Assembly: GCA_019009955.1 (NCBI GenBank)
Contig: CM032232.1
Coordinates: 135,994,001-136,058,000, forward strand
Direction: 5' to 3'
DNA from: Riptortus pedestris
Taxonomy: Eukaryota > Arthropoda > Insecta > Hemiptera > Alydidae
DNA: 64,000 nucleotides
The notes under the pieces were generated by a model, which was given only the letters and a program-made list of their open reading frames with translations, was not told where the DNA came from and did not search any database. The position numbers and the translations under genes were made by a program. Positions 1 through 11,299 of this stretch are shown here, one piece after another; the first letter of the stretch is position 1, and each line of letters begins with the position of its first letter.

Positions 1-34
1 TACCCAGGAGATGACGAAAATGAGGTCCGTTCAA

Positions 35-96
<62 letters not shown>

Positions 97-647
97 CTGT
101 TAACACTCTAGCGGTCGCAATTTTTGTTTAATCGTCACCAAACTCGGTATTTAATCGTTTCATGTAAAAAGATCAAGTTCGTTAACGGCTGAAATCGGGC
201 CAGTGGGAGGAGGGGTTATGGGGAGGATTTTCGAAAATTCGAAATATCTCCGTTATTATGCATCGGATCGTAAAATTGTATAAAACCAATCTTATTGAAA
301 ATTAAATTTACTATAAATAATGTTATATACATTTATTCTGTATCTTGAATATTAACCGAGATATTTGCATTTGTATTCTGCGTTTGGTCGCCAGTAGGCT
401 ATGTTCGGACTTTCCGCCGAGAGCTCTGGTGGCCATTTCCATAACTATTCGTCCCTCCTGAATAGGTTTAGAGGTTAGCTTAACTGTTTTTTGGGGCTAG
501 AAACTACTGGGTTATTACGCCCTAAATAATGCTTTAGGCTTAGAGGTTTCTTACTACTACAGTTATTATTAGGCAGATTTCTCTATTGTAAAACTTCACG
601 TGGGAAATCTGCTTAGTTTACGCAGCCCCTGCGTGACGGACTTTTTT
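1..647 (+). mobile_element. HINE-like element, subfamily A, 5' end outside window
   Basis: The window opens inside the leader (CAGGAGATGACGAAAATGAG). A (TA)n tract, the GCTCTAGCGGTCGCAATTTT-like core start and the core then follow. The 3' segment carries TTATTACGCCCTAAATAATG, which defines subfamily A. The end is complete: GTGGGAAATCTGCTTAG, hairpin ACGCAGCCCCTGCGT, GACGGACTTTT. The copy is close to consensus and so probably among the younger insertions. It encodes no protein. Mobilisation would need a Helentron Rep/helicase in trans (family knowledge). Confidence 0.75.
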
Positions 648-860
648 TATATATCTGCATGCCAATAAATATTTAAAAAATTTATGTTGTAATTTAGAGT
701 GGTATTAATATTGTTAACGAAAATATATTCATTAAATTTGAGGTAGTTATACAACGAATGTATTATGTAAGTAGAAACGGTATTCAATATCATGTAAAGA
801 AACTATTTCACATAATATTGGTCTATTTTGTATAGAAAACAAATGTTTGACGTATCATAT

Positions 861-1084
861 TAATTATTATTTATTAACGACCACTTTTTGCAACTAAGGC
901 TAATTGGGACGGATTATCTACCGGTTACCACGCTGTTCTAGCCAGGGTGGGACCGAGGATTTTATTTAAAGAATTCCATCACTAAATAATTTCCATTGCC
1001 CAGGCGGGAATCAAACTCGCCACTGGAAGACTACCATATGAGATTAAAGGCAGTGCTTTAACTCACATGGCTAACCTGAGCCCC
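861..1084 (-). mobile_element. tRNA-derived SINE, near full length
   Basis: Reads on the minus strand from GGGGCTCAGGTTAGCCATGTGAG, a pol III A-box-like start, through a GAGTTTGATTCCCGCCTGG B-box region. It then runs into the shared body (CCACCCTGGCTAGAA, AACCGTAG-like, CCGTCCCAATTAGCC) and a TTAATAAATAATAATTA tail. The same architecture recurs at least seven times in the window. The tRNA-like head is judged by box similarity only. Confidence 0.7.
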
Positions 1085-1207
1085 AAAATTATTATGTTAT
1101 ATTAACATTTATTGCGAATAAATTCATTTCGTTCCATTTTCTTACTCTGTCCTACGGTAGGTACAGATAACAATATTTGGAATGGCTTCAGCGTGGAATT
1201 GCAACAT

Positions 1208-1252
1208 TTGATAAATCTGCTCAGTTAACCCCCTGCGTGACGGACTTTTTTT
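1208..1252 (+). mobile_element. HINE-like 3'-end fragment
   Basis: Only the terminal segment survives: AAATCTGCTCAGTTAACCCC, then CTGCGTGACGGACTTTTT. The left half of the hairpin stem has decayed, so this is an old relic. The GTTAAC form points to subfamily E. The T-run continues past the end, as at other copies. Confidence 0.55.
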
Positions 1253-1863
1253 TTTTTATTTTAGGTACGTCATTAAAACGAATAAGATATACGTTTTGAA
1301 AGGAGCGACTTGCTTCCTATTATATCTCTTTTCTTATTAATATTGATGCTGAAAGCGAATCCACGATCTTGAAGAATTATGCAGCGGAATGCATAGTAGC
1401 TCTGCAGAGCGGATAAACACTATTGAAGGTCGGATTATGGTGATTTTTATATGTAAAGGCTCTCAGTAAGAAAATAATATTACTTCATTGGTGAGAAATC
1501 TATAGTATTTATGGCAATTTTTTTCATGCTCATGACAGCTTATGTGGTTGGATGTGAGAAAATGAAATATGACAGATCGTGACTTTGGCAACAAACTGCA
1601 TGTTAGTTCTATTTTCTTTATATAATTTGGATATCTTAATGACAAACAAGTACACACCGACTTGTAGACATTGTAACGAAACTTTAAATGCACATCACAT
1701 ATTGACCAACTGTCGACGATTTGCACACATCATTTACACTATTTTCACCAGCCTGATGTTTCCATGTACAATATTGTTTGTTTCATATAAAACTGGTATT
1801 CCAATGAACCGTATCAAAAAGACCATAGTTCACTCCTTTTCCGTTTCCTTCTTTCTTTCTTTT
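1253..1863 (+). pseudogene. LINE ORF2 C-terminal remnant (CCHC-like tail) in otherwise unassigned DNA
   Basis: A 105-aa open frame at 1579-1896 contains the stretch TPTCRHCNETLNAHHILTNC. This matches the Cys-x2-Cys ... His-x4-Cys tail that follows the RNase H domain in I/Jockey-type non-LTR retrotransposons. Compare PPLCTLCNTQLTIKHLLTDC in the LINE at 29179-29880 of this window. No RNase H catalytic residues are visible upstream, so this is a short relic. The last residues of the frame run into the HINE element at 1864. Nothing else is recognisable in this stretch. Confidence 0.5.
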
Positions 1864-2688
1864 AGCAGATTTCCCTTAAGGGAAATCAGCTATTGAGGTC
1901 GTACTCATGACGCGATTTAAGAAAAATTTCTTCAAACGTCCATCGATCCTACCAAGGAGATGACGAAAATGAGGTCCGTTCAAAATTATATTTATATATA
2001 TATACATATATATATTTGTCTGTTAACGCTCTAGCGGTCGCAATTTTTGTTTGATCGTTACGAAACTCGATATTTAACCGTTTTATGTAAAAAGACAGAT
2101 CAAGTTCGTTAATAGCTAAAATCGGAATAGAGGGAGGGGGGGGGGTTTAGAGGGGGATTTTCGAAAATTCAAAATATCTCCGTTATTATGCATCGGATAT
2201 CAAATGTGTATAGAACCAATCTTATTGAAAATTAAATTTACTATAAATATTGTTATAAACATTTATTCTCTATCTTGAATATTAACGGAGATATTTGCAT
2301 TTTTCTTGAAGTCTGTGGTCGGGTATAGTTCGGATTAGATCGGCCATTTCCATCGGCTCAGGTGGGAGGGTTCTTCTAACCTGTCGTTCCTAACCTTACC
2401 TAACCTTCGTTACTTTGTGAGATTTTGGCAAATACTTTCTGTTCATCCGCGCCCCCCCTCTTCTTTAGTTCTTGGACTACTAAAATTTGATTTATTAAAA
2501 TATAAATTAATATTCCAATTCAGAAGCCGTTTCAGTTGGGAATTTATTTCAATTAACTGAAAGATTTCTCATTACCGTTTGTATTTGATCACGGTGGTAT
2601 TGTGTTACCAGTATGCAGATTTCTCTATTGTAAAACTTCAAATGGGAAATCTGCTTAGTTTACGCAGCCCCTGCGTGACGGACTTTTT
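1864..2688 (+). mobile_element. HINE-like element, subfamily B, complete
   Basis: Both termini are present. The 5' tip AGCAGATTTCCCTTAAGGG follows a TTT run, and the 3' hairpin with GACGGACTTTTT closes the copy. The internal microsatellite is short ((TA)n with a CATA interruption near 2000), the core contains a 10-base G run (2136-2145), and the 3' segment has CTTGGACTACTAAAATTTGA. Complete length is about 825 bp. No terminal direct repeat other than T residues is seen, as expected for Helentron-type insertion. Confidence 0.8.
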
Positions 2689-2996
2689 CTTTTCTATTCG
2701 CTTTTTTGTGCACAATCGAATTATGAGTAAATAACCGGTGTTGCGGAACTCATTTAAAAAAAATAAATAAAAAAAAATAATTTGAACATTTCCTATTCAT
2801 AAACTATATAATTATCATAGATAACTATCATCATCATTATATGATTTTCAAAAGGCCTATACACACAATAACACATATTTGAAGAAATTTTAATTCCACT
2901 GTTAATTCCATCTCCTAGGCAGGATTGATGGACTACTGAAAATCGCCTCCTGAGTACGACCTCTATATATGATTAAGGGAATTATATTAATGAATA
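2689..2996. other. AT-rich spacer, no feature recognised
   Basis: A short AT-rich interval between two oppositely oriented HINE-like copies. No homology to other repeats in the window, no tRNA-like fold and no convincing ORF are seen. Confidence 0.5.
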
Positions 2997-3494
2997 AAAG
3001 TCCGTCACGCAGGGGCTGCGTAAACTAAGCAGATTTCCCACGTGAAGTTATACAATAGAGAAATTTCAGAATAGAGAGTCAAACAGTTACGGGAACGGCC
3101 CGAACTAGCTCTTGACGGAAACTCACGACTAGACCCGAAGTTAGCCGATCTCATCTCAGAAACTGAAAGCAGATACAACCTCAAAAGATGCAAATATCTC
3201 AGTTAATATTCAAGATACAGAATAAAAGTATATAACATTATTTATAGTAAATTAAATTTGCAATAAGATTGATTTTATATAATTTTTCGATCTGACGTAT
3301 AGTAACGGAGATATTTCGAATTTTCGAAAATCCTCCCCTCTAAACTTCCCCTCTCACCGGTCCGATTTCAGCCTTTAACGAACTCGATCTTTCGTTTTGC
3401 ATAAAACGTTAAAATATCGAGTTTGGTAACGATCAAACGAAAATTGCGACCGCTAGAGCGGTAACAGACAAATATGTATATATATATATATCTA

Positions 3495-3537
<43 letters not shown>

Positions 3538-3659
3538 TTTTGAACAGACCTCATTTTCGTCATCTACTAGGTAGGATCGATGGACATTCGAAGAAAAATC
3601 TCGAAAATTCCGTCATGAGTACAACCTTAATAGCTGATTTCCCTTAAGGGAAATCTGCT
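2997..3659 (-). mobile_element. HINE-like element, subfamily D, complete
   Basis: Starts with AAAGTCCGTCACGCAGGGGC, the complement of the 3' hairpin end, and finishes with the palindrome and AATCTGCTAAAA. The 3' segment (GTTAGCCGATCTCATCT on this strand) matches the interrupted copy at 58869-60496, which defines subfamily D. The microsatellite is (TA)n with a TCTATC interruption at about 3474-3533. Confidence 0.78.
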
Positions 3660-3760
3660 AAAACTAGACAACTATACCGGAACCCGGTATAAATCCGGTA
3701 GACCATTGAGCAAGTTCTTATCTCGAATACAACCGTTGCTACTCGAATAATTGCAGAAAA
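3660..3760. repeat. Short repeat shared with 6178-6255
   Basis: The stretch containing CGGAACCCGGTATAAAT ... CATTGAGCAAGTTCTTATCT ... CCGTTGCT also occurs, diverged, at 6178-6255. In both places it lies directly beyond the 5' tip of a minus-strand HINE-like end. It may be part of a larger unrecognised repeat or a duplicated flank. Confidence 0.45.
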
Positions 3761-4400
3761 TCAGAAGTTTAAAAAAAATCGTTATCTTTCTACGATCCGA
3801 ATCATGATAATGGAGATATATTGAATTTTCTGATTCCCCCTTTCTCTAACCCTCCCCTCCCCCCATATTCCATTTAAGTTTTCAGCAATTAATAATTACG
3901 ATCTTTATGAATGAAAGGGTTAAATTTCGAGTATGGTGTAGCTCAAACATTTTCGAGTCAAGAAATAAACCCTTATTCCATGACGTCATTATACAAAGTA
4001 CTTAGATGTATCTCTCAAGAAAACGTTCAATTACAACAATATTTAGTATTTAATTATCAAGTTAAGTGCTCCGTGATTTAGTAGATTACTGTTAATATGG
4101 CATGAGCAGGGGTGGTTTTTGAAAACCGAAAACTAAAATATGCAATTATCTTCTTTAATATGAAACGTAGAGAAGTAGTTAACAACATTTATCAAATATT
4201 ACATTTTCTATAAAATTATGTCGGGACATTTTTTCGATTTAAATCATTACAACTGAGATATTTCCAATTTTCAAAAGCCACCCCACTTCTCCGATTTCAG
4301 CAGCTAAAGTATTTTGTCTTTAGTTTGACATAAAACGTTTAAATATTGAGTTTGGTAACAATCAAACAGACATTTTCTTCTTATTCTGGATCCAATAATC
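3761..4400 (-). mobile_element. Degenerate HINE-like cores (two in tandem)
   Basis: Two successive decayed matches to the element core are readable on the minus strand. One is at about 3790-3960 (CGATCCGAATCATGATAATGG, CCCCTCCCC, TTTCGAGT). The other is at about 4130-4375 (TTGAGTTTGGTAACAATCAA, AACGTTTAAATA). No termini or microsatellite remain, so this is an old subfamily-E-type relic. Confidence 0.5.
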
Positions 4401-4568
4401 AATTATATTTTTCATTATTTAATGGAATAACTGGCCAATAAAAACATCTTCCTTTCTCCCTAAATTTTATCCTCTTACCATCTCTTCAGGGGCCACTCCT
4501 TTTCAACAAATAACAATATAAATTTTTAAAATCCCAATGCTACGTGTTACATTAACACATTTATAAGT

Positions 4569-5435
4569 ATACTAGCTCTGGTACCCGGCTTCGCCCGGGA
4601 ATTGATTTGAGGCTGAATGGTGATGGTATTTTTTTGGCAAGGCTTTACTTTGAACAATATTTGACATTTACCCGTCCCAGTGTTTAGGGTTAATACCCGT
4701 TTTTGGCGTTTGTTAATAATAAAATTAATTTTTTATGTAAGACTTCACTGTCCTCCATATTGTCATATTTCCCGTCTCCTGTGCATTATGCATAAATTTC
4801 AGTTATTAAGGACAAAATATTAACATAGATTTGAATTAATTTTTCCAGGTGAGGTACCTCATAGTTCAAATTGGAATGAATTGTTGAGCATATCTATATT
4901 TTTACGCAAATTACTTGCTCCATACATTGTTCCTGGAGAAATGTATAAAACAAAAGTTAATCTAAATAACAAAGTAAACAACGTTTGTTATGTGCATTTT
5001 GTCGAAAAACAAATAGGCGATGAAATATCGCGAATTTTTATTTCTGGCGTCCCTTATAACCCCCACTCCCGTTCTAACCTAAACATTTTAATATAGGGGT
5101 TGGGTCTTTTGTCCCAAATAAAATTGTTCACTTCCGCTATAGGTTTTAGCGAAAATCTCGTTTATAATTCAGTTTACGAAAAAAGTATATATAACAAATG
5201 TTACTCTAAATAACAAAATAAACAACTTTTGTTATGTACATATTTACGATAACCCAATAGGAAACGAAATATCGCTATTTTTAATTCCAGGCTTCTTTTA
5301 TAACCCCCACTCCTGTTCGTCTTAGAGGATATTAACATAGCCTTAAGTCTAAGTTGGGTTAGTAGTAATATACATATTAAGTTTCATAAAATTCGGTTCA
5401 GCCGTTTATGCGTGTAAAGGTAACAAACAAACAAA
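4569..5435 (+). mobile_element. Dispersed repeat with CCCGGCTTCGCCCGGG motif and internal duplication
   Basis: Begins CTAGCTCTGGTACCCGGCTTC and ends TTCGGTTCAGCCGTTTATGC-GTGTAAAGGTAACAAACAAACAAATACT. An inverted homologous copy lies at 31795-32641. Inside, a ~200-bp unit occurs twice (about 4910-5110 and 5160-5345), each with AACAAA.GTTA.TCTAAATAAC and a TATAACCCCCACTCC ending. The GTTCAGCCGTTTATGC/ACAAACAAAC ending resembles 3' ends of retroelements common in arthropod genomes. The class is not settled here. The 71-aa frame at 4881-5096 aligns in translation with the minus-strand frame at 32098-32313 (GVPYNPHS / GLPYNPHS). That similarity probably only reflects DNA homology. Confidence 0.6.
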
Positions 5436-5499
5436 TACTTACGTATATATATATGTATATATGTGTGTGTATGTATATAGTTTTAAACAGATCTCATTT

Positions 5500-6170
5500 A
5501 GCAGATTTCTCTTAAGAGAAATCAGCTATTGAGGTTGAACTCATGATTTTGAAAATGGTCCTCAAATGTACATCGATCCTACCCAAACGATGACGAAAAC
5601 GAGGTCCGTTCACAACACTCTACTGGACGCAATTTTGTTTAATCGTTACCAAACTCGATGTATCCACTTGTTATATAAAAATAAAGGTCTAATCGGACTT
5701 GGCGGGGGGGGGGGTTGGAGGAAGAAAATTTCAGAAATTCTTAATATCTTCGTTGTTATGCGTCGGATCGAAAATCTGTATGGGTTCAACTTATTGCAAA
5801 TTTAATGTTCTAGAAATGTTGTTATTTACGTTGTTTCAATATCATGATTATTAACCAAGATATTTGCATTTTTGTTTTAGTTTTGGGCGTTCAGTAAGGG
5901 CCGCACTATTACTCATGTCTTATTAACAATAAGCTGTTATATTATGTAGCTGTTTATATGAAGCATAAATACAAAATATTGGTCTTGTTGGGCTTTTAAT
6001 TTTTAATATAAATGCAAATACGTGGGAAATCTGCTTCGTTAACATAGCCTCTGCGTGACGGGCTTCTTCGTCATCCCCTTGGAAGGATGATAGGACCTCT
6101 GAAGAAATTTTCCGGAAATCGTGTTCTGAGTACAACCTCTATAGCTGATTTCCCTCGAGGTAAATCTGCA
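5500..6170 (+). mobile_element. HINE-like element, subfamily E, ending in an added inverted 5' end
   Basis: Starts AGCAGATTTCTCTTAAGAGAAATC; the tip palindrome is kept although bases changed on both sides. There is no (TA)n tract. The core carries a 12-base G run near 5702 and the AACAATAAGCTGTTATATTA segment of subfamily E. The 3' end (GGGAAATCTGCTTCGTTAAC, then CTCTGCGTGACGGGCTTCTT) is at 6020-6066. It runs directly into an inverted 5' leader and tip (6067-6170, CGTCATCCCCTTGGAAGG to CCCTCGAGGTAAATCTGC). The result is a 5' end at both outer edges with the 3' hairpin internal. Confidence 0.65.
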
Positions 6171-7083
6171 AATAAATAAACCCGGATCACTATTTCGGAA
6201 CCCGGGGTATAAATGTCCAAACTGAACGGCAGATCATTGTGCAAGTTGTCATCTGTAATCCACCTGTTGCTCCGTCCCACGTGCTGAGCCATCTGCCTTC
6301 CCCGGGAGTAATTGCATCACGCTCCTCCCCAGACCCGAGCGGGGGGGATTCTCCACACAGATGTTCCCCCCCATCCACGGCAGACCATATCTCTCATGGT
6401 GCCCGCCCATTTAAAAGTCATAAAACTACTTTCAGCCGTTGGCTAATTTTAGTATCGTATAAATAATGAAAACCGCTATTCACGATCCCCAAGCCATATT
6501 GTACTTATACGCTGGATTTTGCAACATACTCCAATCATTACCTATAATAAATTGTCATTTGAAATTCGAAGTGCACACTCATTCACACGCTCATGTCTGG
6601 CGGTGCACCATAAAAGCAATAATTTGGTGCACTTTATTAACAATTGGAAAGGGTCGTTTTCTAAAACCATATTATCTGTACTACATATTTTGGCTCGGGA
6701 TGAACTATAATGATCCCAATACACCATGACTTATGTATCATATGAGTGTGTAAACTTAATAGCTTATTTGTCGATGCTGTTACCCCCCAAATAGCCGTTT
6801 CAGGGTCTTTATGAGTTCAGGCTTAATTTCCTGATATGTCCATGCACAATATCGCTTGGTCACAATATTAATGTTAATGTTGTGTAATGTACCCTAATTA
6901 GTCCGCTGTATACAGTTGTATTGACTAGCAAATTTAAATCAAAACCGATAAATCGAAACCTTGAAATATTTTGCGTTGATCAAATAGGTAAAATAATATT
7001 ATCCTACTTTCCCAAAACAATTTATTTTTTGTGCCCATCAAGAATCTTTGAAAGGGAAGGCGCAAACTTAAAAAAAAAAATTA
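6171..7083. other. Mixed-composition unassigned DNA
   Basis: After the short repeat shared with 3660-3760, the 6180-6420 part is GC-rich for this window (CCGTCCCACGTGCTGAGCC, CCCAGACCCGAGCGGGGGG). Short open frames occur on both strands (e.g. 6239-6466, 6466-6729) but overlap each other, lack recognisable domains and have no splice or translation context. I therefore do not call genes. Confidence 0.4.
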
Positions 7084-7330
7084 AATGCTTATTTATTATT
7101 ATATAGAATTCTGAGTGGCTTTTTCAAAGGTGGGAGAATATTAAAGAAAATAACAAAAAATGTAACTCACAAATTAATGTATATAACAGTCAAGGAACGG
7201 AACACAAATCATCAACAAAAAATGAAATACAAACAGGTTAAATAAATTAAGTAAAAGGGAATTTGGTAACCTCTGTAATAGCTATCCATAAAAACAGACC
7301 TGTATAATACACATAACACATACACACACA
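7084..7330 (-). mobile_element. Possible LINE 3' UTR relic
   Basis: The minus strand is T-rich with a string of GTTTTTGT/TTTATTT words. It starts near a GTGTGTATGTGTTATG stretch and ends near AAAGCCACTCAGAATTC followed by AATAATAAATAAG. This resembles the 3' UTRs at 11300-11872 (+) and 56375-56665 (-), which end in a conserved tag plus TAAA repeats. The match is weak. Confidence 0.3.
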
Positions 7331-8675
7331 TATTCAAAATATTAAAATTTGTTAATAAAATGATCATACTATCCAATAGTTATTGATGTTTCAAAATAAT
7401 CGCAATATCTGGACTCAATTCTCAATTCTAGCACATGCGTACTTCATTTATGGAACTAGAGTTGCTTACTCCAAGACAAGATTCAATGTTGTTTTTTTTT
7501 AATAATGAAAGCCATTTTGGTCAATGTGCTATAATAATTACTTCCGAGATTTTTTCTAGCTCCATTGGACTCTTTATTTTTATTTTTGACTTGATTTATT
7601 TTTAACGTTTGTATTTGTTATTCTTTATCATATTTTCATTGTTTTGGTGTTTCTGTAGATGTATTAATTTGTTCTTTGTAATTATTTCCACTTCGTTAAA
7701 GTTCAATTAATTGGTAATATTTCAATTTTTTTACCTTTTTATACGTTTCCGCTTATGTCACTCATTCGGTTTCCTATTTTGTATATTTTTGTTTGAATCT
7801 TATTATTTTTAGTATGGTTTCTTTAGTTTCGTCGATTTTTATTTTATTATTTTAATTAACATTTCGTGCCATATTTCAGCGTGAATCACCTTTTGTTGCT
7901 GAGCTCTAATTTTTCAATTTTATTAACGCTTACCCTTTAATTAGAGGCTAAATTAATAGCTCAAGCTAAAGAAAAGCCATTAAATTAAAAAGCAAATACG
8001 TGTATTCTTTTTCAGATTATACATTTTGGTTAGGTTTATTTTTATAAACAAGGAAGCCTTGATATTAAATGCCTTTTATGGGATTGAAAGAAAATCCTGC
8101 ATTTCTGAGCGTTATGTAACTCTGAAGACATTAGCAGCACTTATTATAGAAGTTGCTCACTCCTCGAGGTATTTCCCAGAACCAAATCCGGCTCTAAATA
8201 GGGTAATTGATTTAATGCATCTATATGAAACACACTGTACGAGGGGGTTATTTATATTCAATTTAATCGGAGCAAATTCCAGTTTTTTTTTCTTTTTAAT
8301 TATTATTAATTAAATCGGTTTTCCCGCGCAAACGACCTAGAGTATGGCTGGTCAGCCTTACATATGTAGGGATGGCCATATACGGCAGAGCAGAGTTCCG
8401 TACCGTGGGCTGCATTCCTCTCGTGGGAACATCCGGGGCTACTTGGAGCAAGGATCCTACCAGGATGTTGAAGGGTGGCTGATCAAGCTTTGTCATACAG
8501 CAACGCTCCTTATCTTATCACTCATTCCGTATACATGGATGATATATCATTCATCCTTTTTTTTTTTCCACCTCTGCCCCCGCTGTACCTTTGGGTTTCT
8601 CTATACCAGCAGTCTCCATTTATTATGAGATATACAATTTATAATAGATAAATAGGGCCAGGTAACTTAGCCTAG
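7331..8675. other. AT-rich unassigned DNA with two unrecognised small ORFs
   Basis: T-rich from 7560 to 7960, possibly another decayed retroelement UTR. Open frames of 95 codons (8026-8313, +) and 94 codons (8344-8628, +) follow. The first lies after a polypyrimidine-AG (TTCTTTTTCAG at about 8005) that could be a splice acceptor. Neither shows a known motif; the tails are homopolymeric (SSFFFFL, SSFFFFHL), which is typical of chance frames. No gene is called. Confidence 0.35.
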
Positions 8676-8950
8676 CTCGCCGAGCACAGCTAAGCATAAA
8701 AGGACAACATTTGGGAGATTTAGTTTAAGTCCGAAAAGTCCTAGGGGAACCCGCAGCTGCGACTCCTTTGCCTCTGTTCAGAGGAATCGCGGCAAGAGCC
8801 TAATTAACTAGCCTACATACCTAAAAGCTGAACTCACGTAAACAATACATATATACATATAATTTACAAATAAATAAATTTTTACTTGGTTTTCAACACC
8901 TCTTGAGGAAAGGCCCTGAAGGCTGAAAATCTATCCGACGCAAAACATCC
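8676..8950 (+). repeat. Dispersed ~270-bp repeat, Penelope-like signature
   Basis: An inverted homologous copy lies at 24706-24968. Shared words include TTTGGGAGATTTAGTTTAAG, AAGTCCTAGGGGAACCCGCA and CAACACCTCTTGAGGAAAGG-type. The segment CTTGAGGAAAGGCCCTGAAGGCTGAAAATC follows the CTGA..GA / stem / GAAA layout of degraded hammerhead-type motifs in Penelope-like retroelement ends. That class assignment is inference; the two-copy homology is directly visible. Confidence 0.55.
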
Positions 8951-10257
8951 AAACATGGTAAACATAAACATGGTAAAATTTCCACAGCAATTACTAGCCA
9001 TTTATGATTTAAGCGAACACATACAACAGTACGGACGACACCTAGAAACTAGGCAAAATTGGTTCAGAGAAGGACGATACAGATAATTCCTGAGGACCGA
9101 GATGTTTCCTTTACTTCGTACAAGTAAAAATAAATATTTGAATATATGCATTATAAAAATAGAAGTCCAACTTATAGATATTGCGTACACTAGCAGATTT
9201 CCCTCGTATTGCAATGACGTTAACCGACATTCCATTCTCTTTTTCTTCCGTAATACAATCCGTTTGTCATATTTATTCAGTAGCTTTAAATGAAACTTTT
9301 GTGAATTCAGGTGGCGTTTATAAATAAAAAAAAACCTTGCCCTTGTTGTTTCGTGACCAATTATGCCACCTCTTCAGGGGCTTAAGTCTTCACATTAAAT
9401 TGTACTGTTGTTGCGGTCTAGAGCATTAACGCGCCTGTATTGCCCCACTGACGTCCAGGATGCAGAAAAGGATTTGGTCCGTCTGTAAAAGTCAATTGCG
9501 TTGCCCTTTCCCTAGACATGCATCCTCAATAGATATTTCTTTTTTTCTTCTTCTTCTTTTTTCTCAGCATTTCACGTCGTGCATAAAAGTTCAAGATAAA
9601 GGACTCCTATTCGTAACAATGCCGACCAATGAGTTATAGGGGATGTCAAGGACCGAGATCCCGAGAGCTACTCTTTAAATAAAATCCATTGACATGAAGT
9701 TATATCTATTGCTCTTTCATATAAATCAGAAGTAGGGGTAATTGAAAAAAATGGTTATAGCCTGAATAAGGGTTAATAAGCTGTCCAGGGTGTTCGTAAA
9801 TAGAAATAGGATATTTATGGGTCTCAATTCTTCACGAAAGCTATAAAATGAGCATTATTGATTCATGTTATTACCTTAGTAAACAGTAACTACAAATAAA
9901 CTGAAGACTTACCTTGGATATCTCACAACTCACACTAAATTTTATACTCCACTATGAAATTCACAGAAAGCGAAACGTGAAATACCAGAAATACCATATT
10001 TCTCTACACGGAACTTTTGTACAGTTTATTTTATTTTTTATCTTAAAAAGATCAACACATTTCTTTGGTCCGATGCATTGGAGTGGAGATATCGTATATT
10101 ATATGTAAATGAAATTATTATAAATGAAGAGATGAAAATATTTTGTTTATTTAATTTAATAGAACTACAAGAAAGTCATGTGGTTTCCATAACTATAAAT
10201 GTATATAATCCACAGATTTTTAATTATCGAGTATTGAATAAACCAAATAAACATTTT
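8951..10257. other. Unassigned DNA with one Penelope-like signature
   Basis: At 9340-9390 the minus strand reads CTGAAGAGGTGGCATAATTG followed by GTCACGAAACAAC. This resembles the GAAGAGGTGGC/CGAAAC signature also seen at 30970-31025 (-). Otherwise the stretch holds only short chance ORFs. AGCAGATTTCCCTCG at about 9192 is an isolated partial match to the HINE tip without other element sequence. Confidence 0.35.
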
Positions 10258-10375
10258 AGCAGATTTCCCTTAAGGGAAATCAGCCATTGAGGTCGTACTC
10301 ATGACGCAAGTTTCGAAAAGTTTCTTCAAATATACATCGCCCAGGAGATGACGAAAATGAGGTCCGTTCAAAATG

Positions 10376-10428
<53 letters not shown>

Positions 10429-10919
10429 TATATATATTTGTCTGTTAACGCTCTAGCGGTAGCAATTTTTGTTTGATCGTTACCAAACTCGTAATTTAAA
10501 CGTTTTATGTAAAAAGGGAGATCAAGTTCGTTAATGGCTGGAATCGGACTAGTGGGACGGGGGGGGTGTTAGAGGGGAGATTTTTGAAAATTCAAAATAT
10601 ATCCGTTATTATGCGTCGAATCGAAAAATTGTATAGAATCAATCTTATTGCAAATTAAATTTACTATAATTACTGTTCTGTACATTTATTCTGTATCTTG
10701 CATATTAACCGAAATATTTGCATTTGTATTGTGTGAGTGGTCGGCAGAAATCGGCCATATTTAGGACTTTCCACCGAAAGCTATTTCGGACTGTTCATTC
10801 CTCGTGAATTGGTTTAGAGATTCGTTACTACTGCCGTTATTAATAGGCAGATTTCTCTATTGTAAAACTTCAAGTGGGAAATCTGCTTAGTTTACGCAGC
10901 CCCTGCGTGACGGACTTTT
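10258..10919 (+). mobile_element. HINE-like element, subfamily F, complete
   Basis: A compact complete copy of about 660 bp. It has tip AGCAGATTTCCCTTAAGGG, (TA)n at 10377-10437 with one AATA interruption, a core with a G run near 10560, a short 3' segment (GTGAATTGGTTTAGAGATTC) and the intact hairpin with GACGGACTTTTC. The T-run flanks the left side (ACATTTT). The 3' segment resembles 53378-53952. Confidence 0.8.
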
Positions 10920-10985
10920 CTAGTTAAGAACGTAAAATATCAATTGATGATGTCGTCATACAACATATCTTACTCCTTTTTTTGT

Positions 10986-11198
10986 AGTTATTTATTTATG
11001 ACCACTTTATGCTACTTTGACTAATTGGGACGGGTGATCTACAGGGAGCCGCCCTTTTCTAGCCAGGGCGGGGACTAAGGAATTCATTTAATGACTCCGT
11101 CACTAAATAAATTTCTACTGCCCAGGGCGGGAATCGAACCCGCCACTGTTGGTTTACTCCTGAGATTAAGACCAACGCCTTAACTCACAGGGCCATCG
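10986..11198 (-). mobile_element. tRNA-derived SINE
   Basis: Minus-strand copy of the SINE family. The body words GCTAATTGGGACGGGTGATC, TCTAGCCAGGGCGGG and CCCAGGGCGGGAATCGAACC are well kept. GGTTCGATTCCCGCC, read on the minus strand, is a perfect pol III B box. The head end (ATGGCCCTGTGAG) is slightly shortened. It sits close behind a HINE-like 3' end. Confidence 0.7.
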
Positions 11199-11299
11199 AT
11201 TCTATCCATAATTAACGGATATATATAGATTTTCGATTTTCTTCCTCCCATCCAAAGCTGTTATTGAACTTATACTTTAGTTTTAGAGGAAACGCTTGA

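Noticed and set aside
1864..2688. HINE-like copies as ordinary TIR MITEs
   Set aside because: The 12-bp inverted match is subterminal at the 3' side, ends are asymmetric with a hairpin, and there is no target duplication beyond T residues.
8026..8628. Two ORFs of about 95 codons as exons
   Set aside because: Homopolymer-coded tails, no domain and only a weak acceptor-like AG; insufficient support.
9192..9216. HINE 5' tip AGCAGATTTCCCTCG
   Set aside because: The match ends after 12-15 bases and no leader or core follows, so chance similarity is likely.
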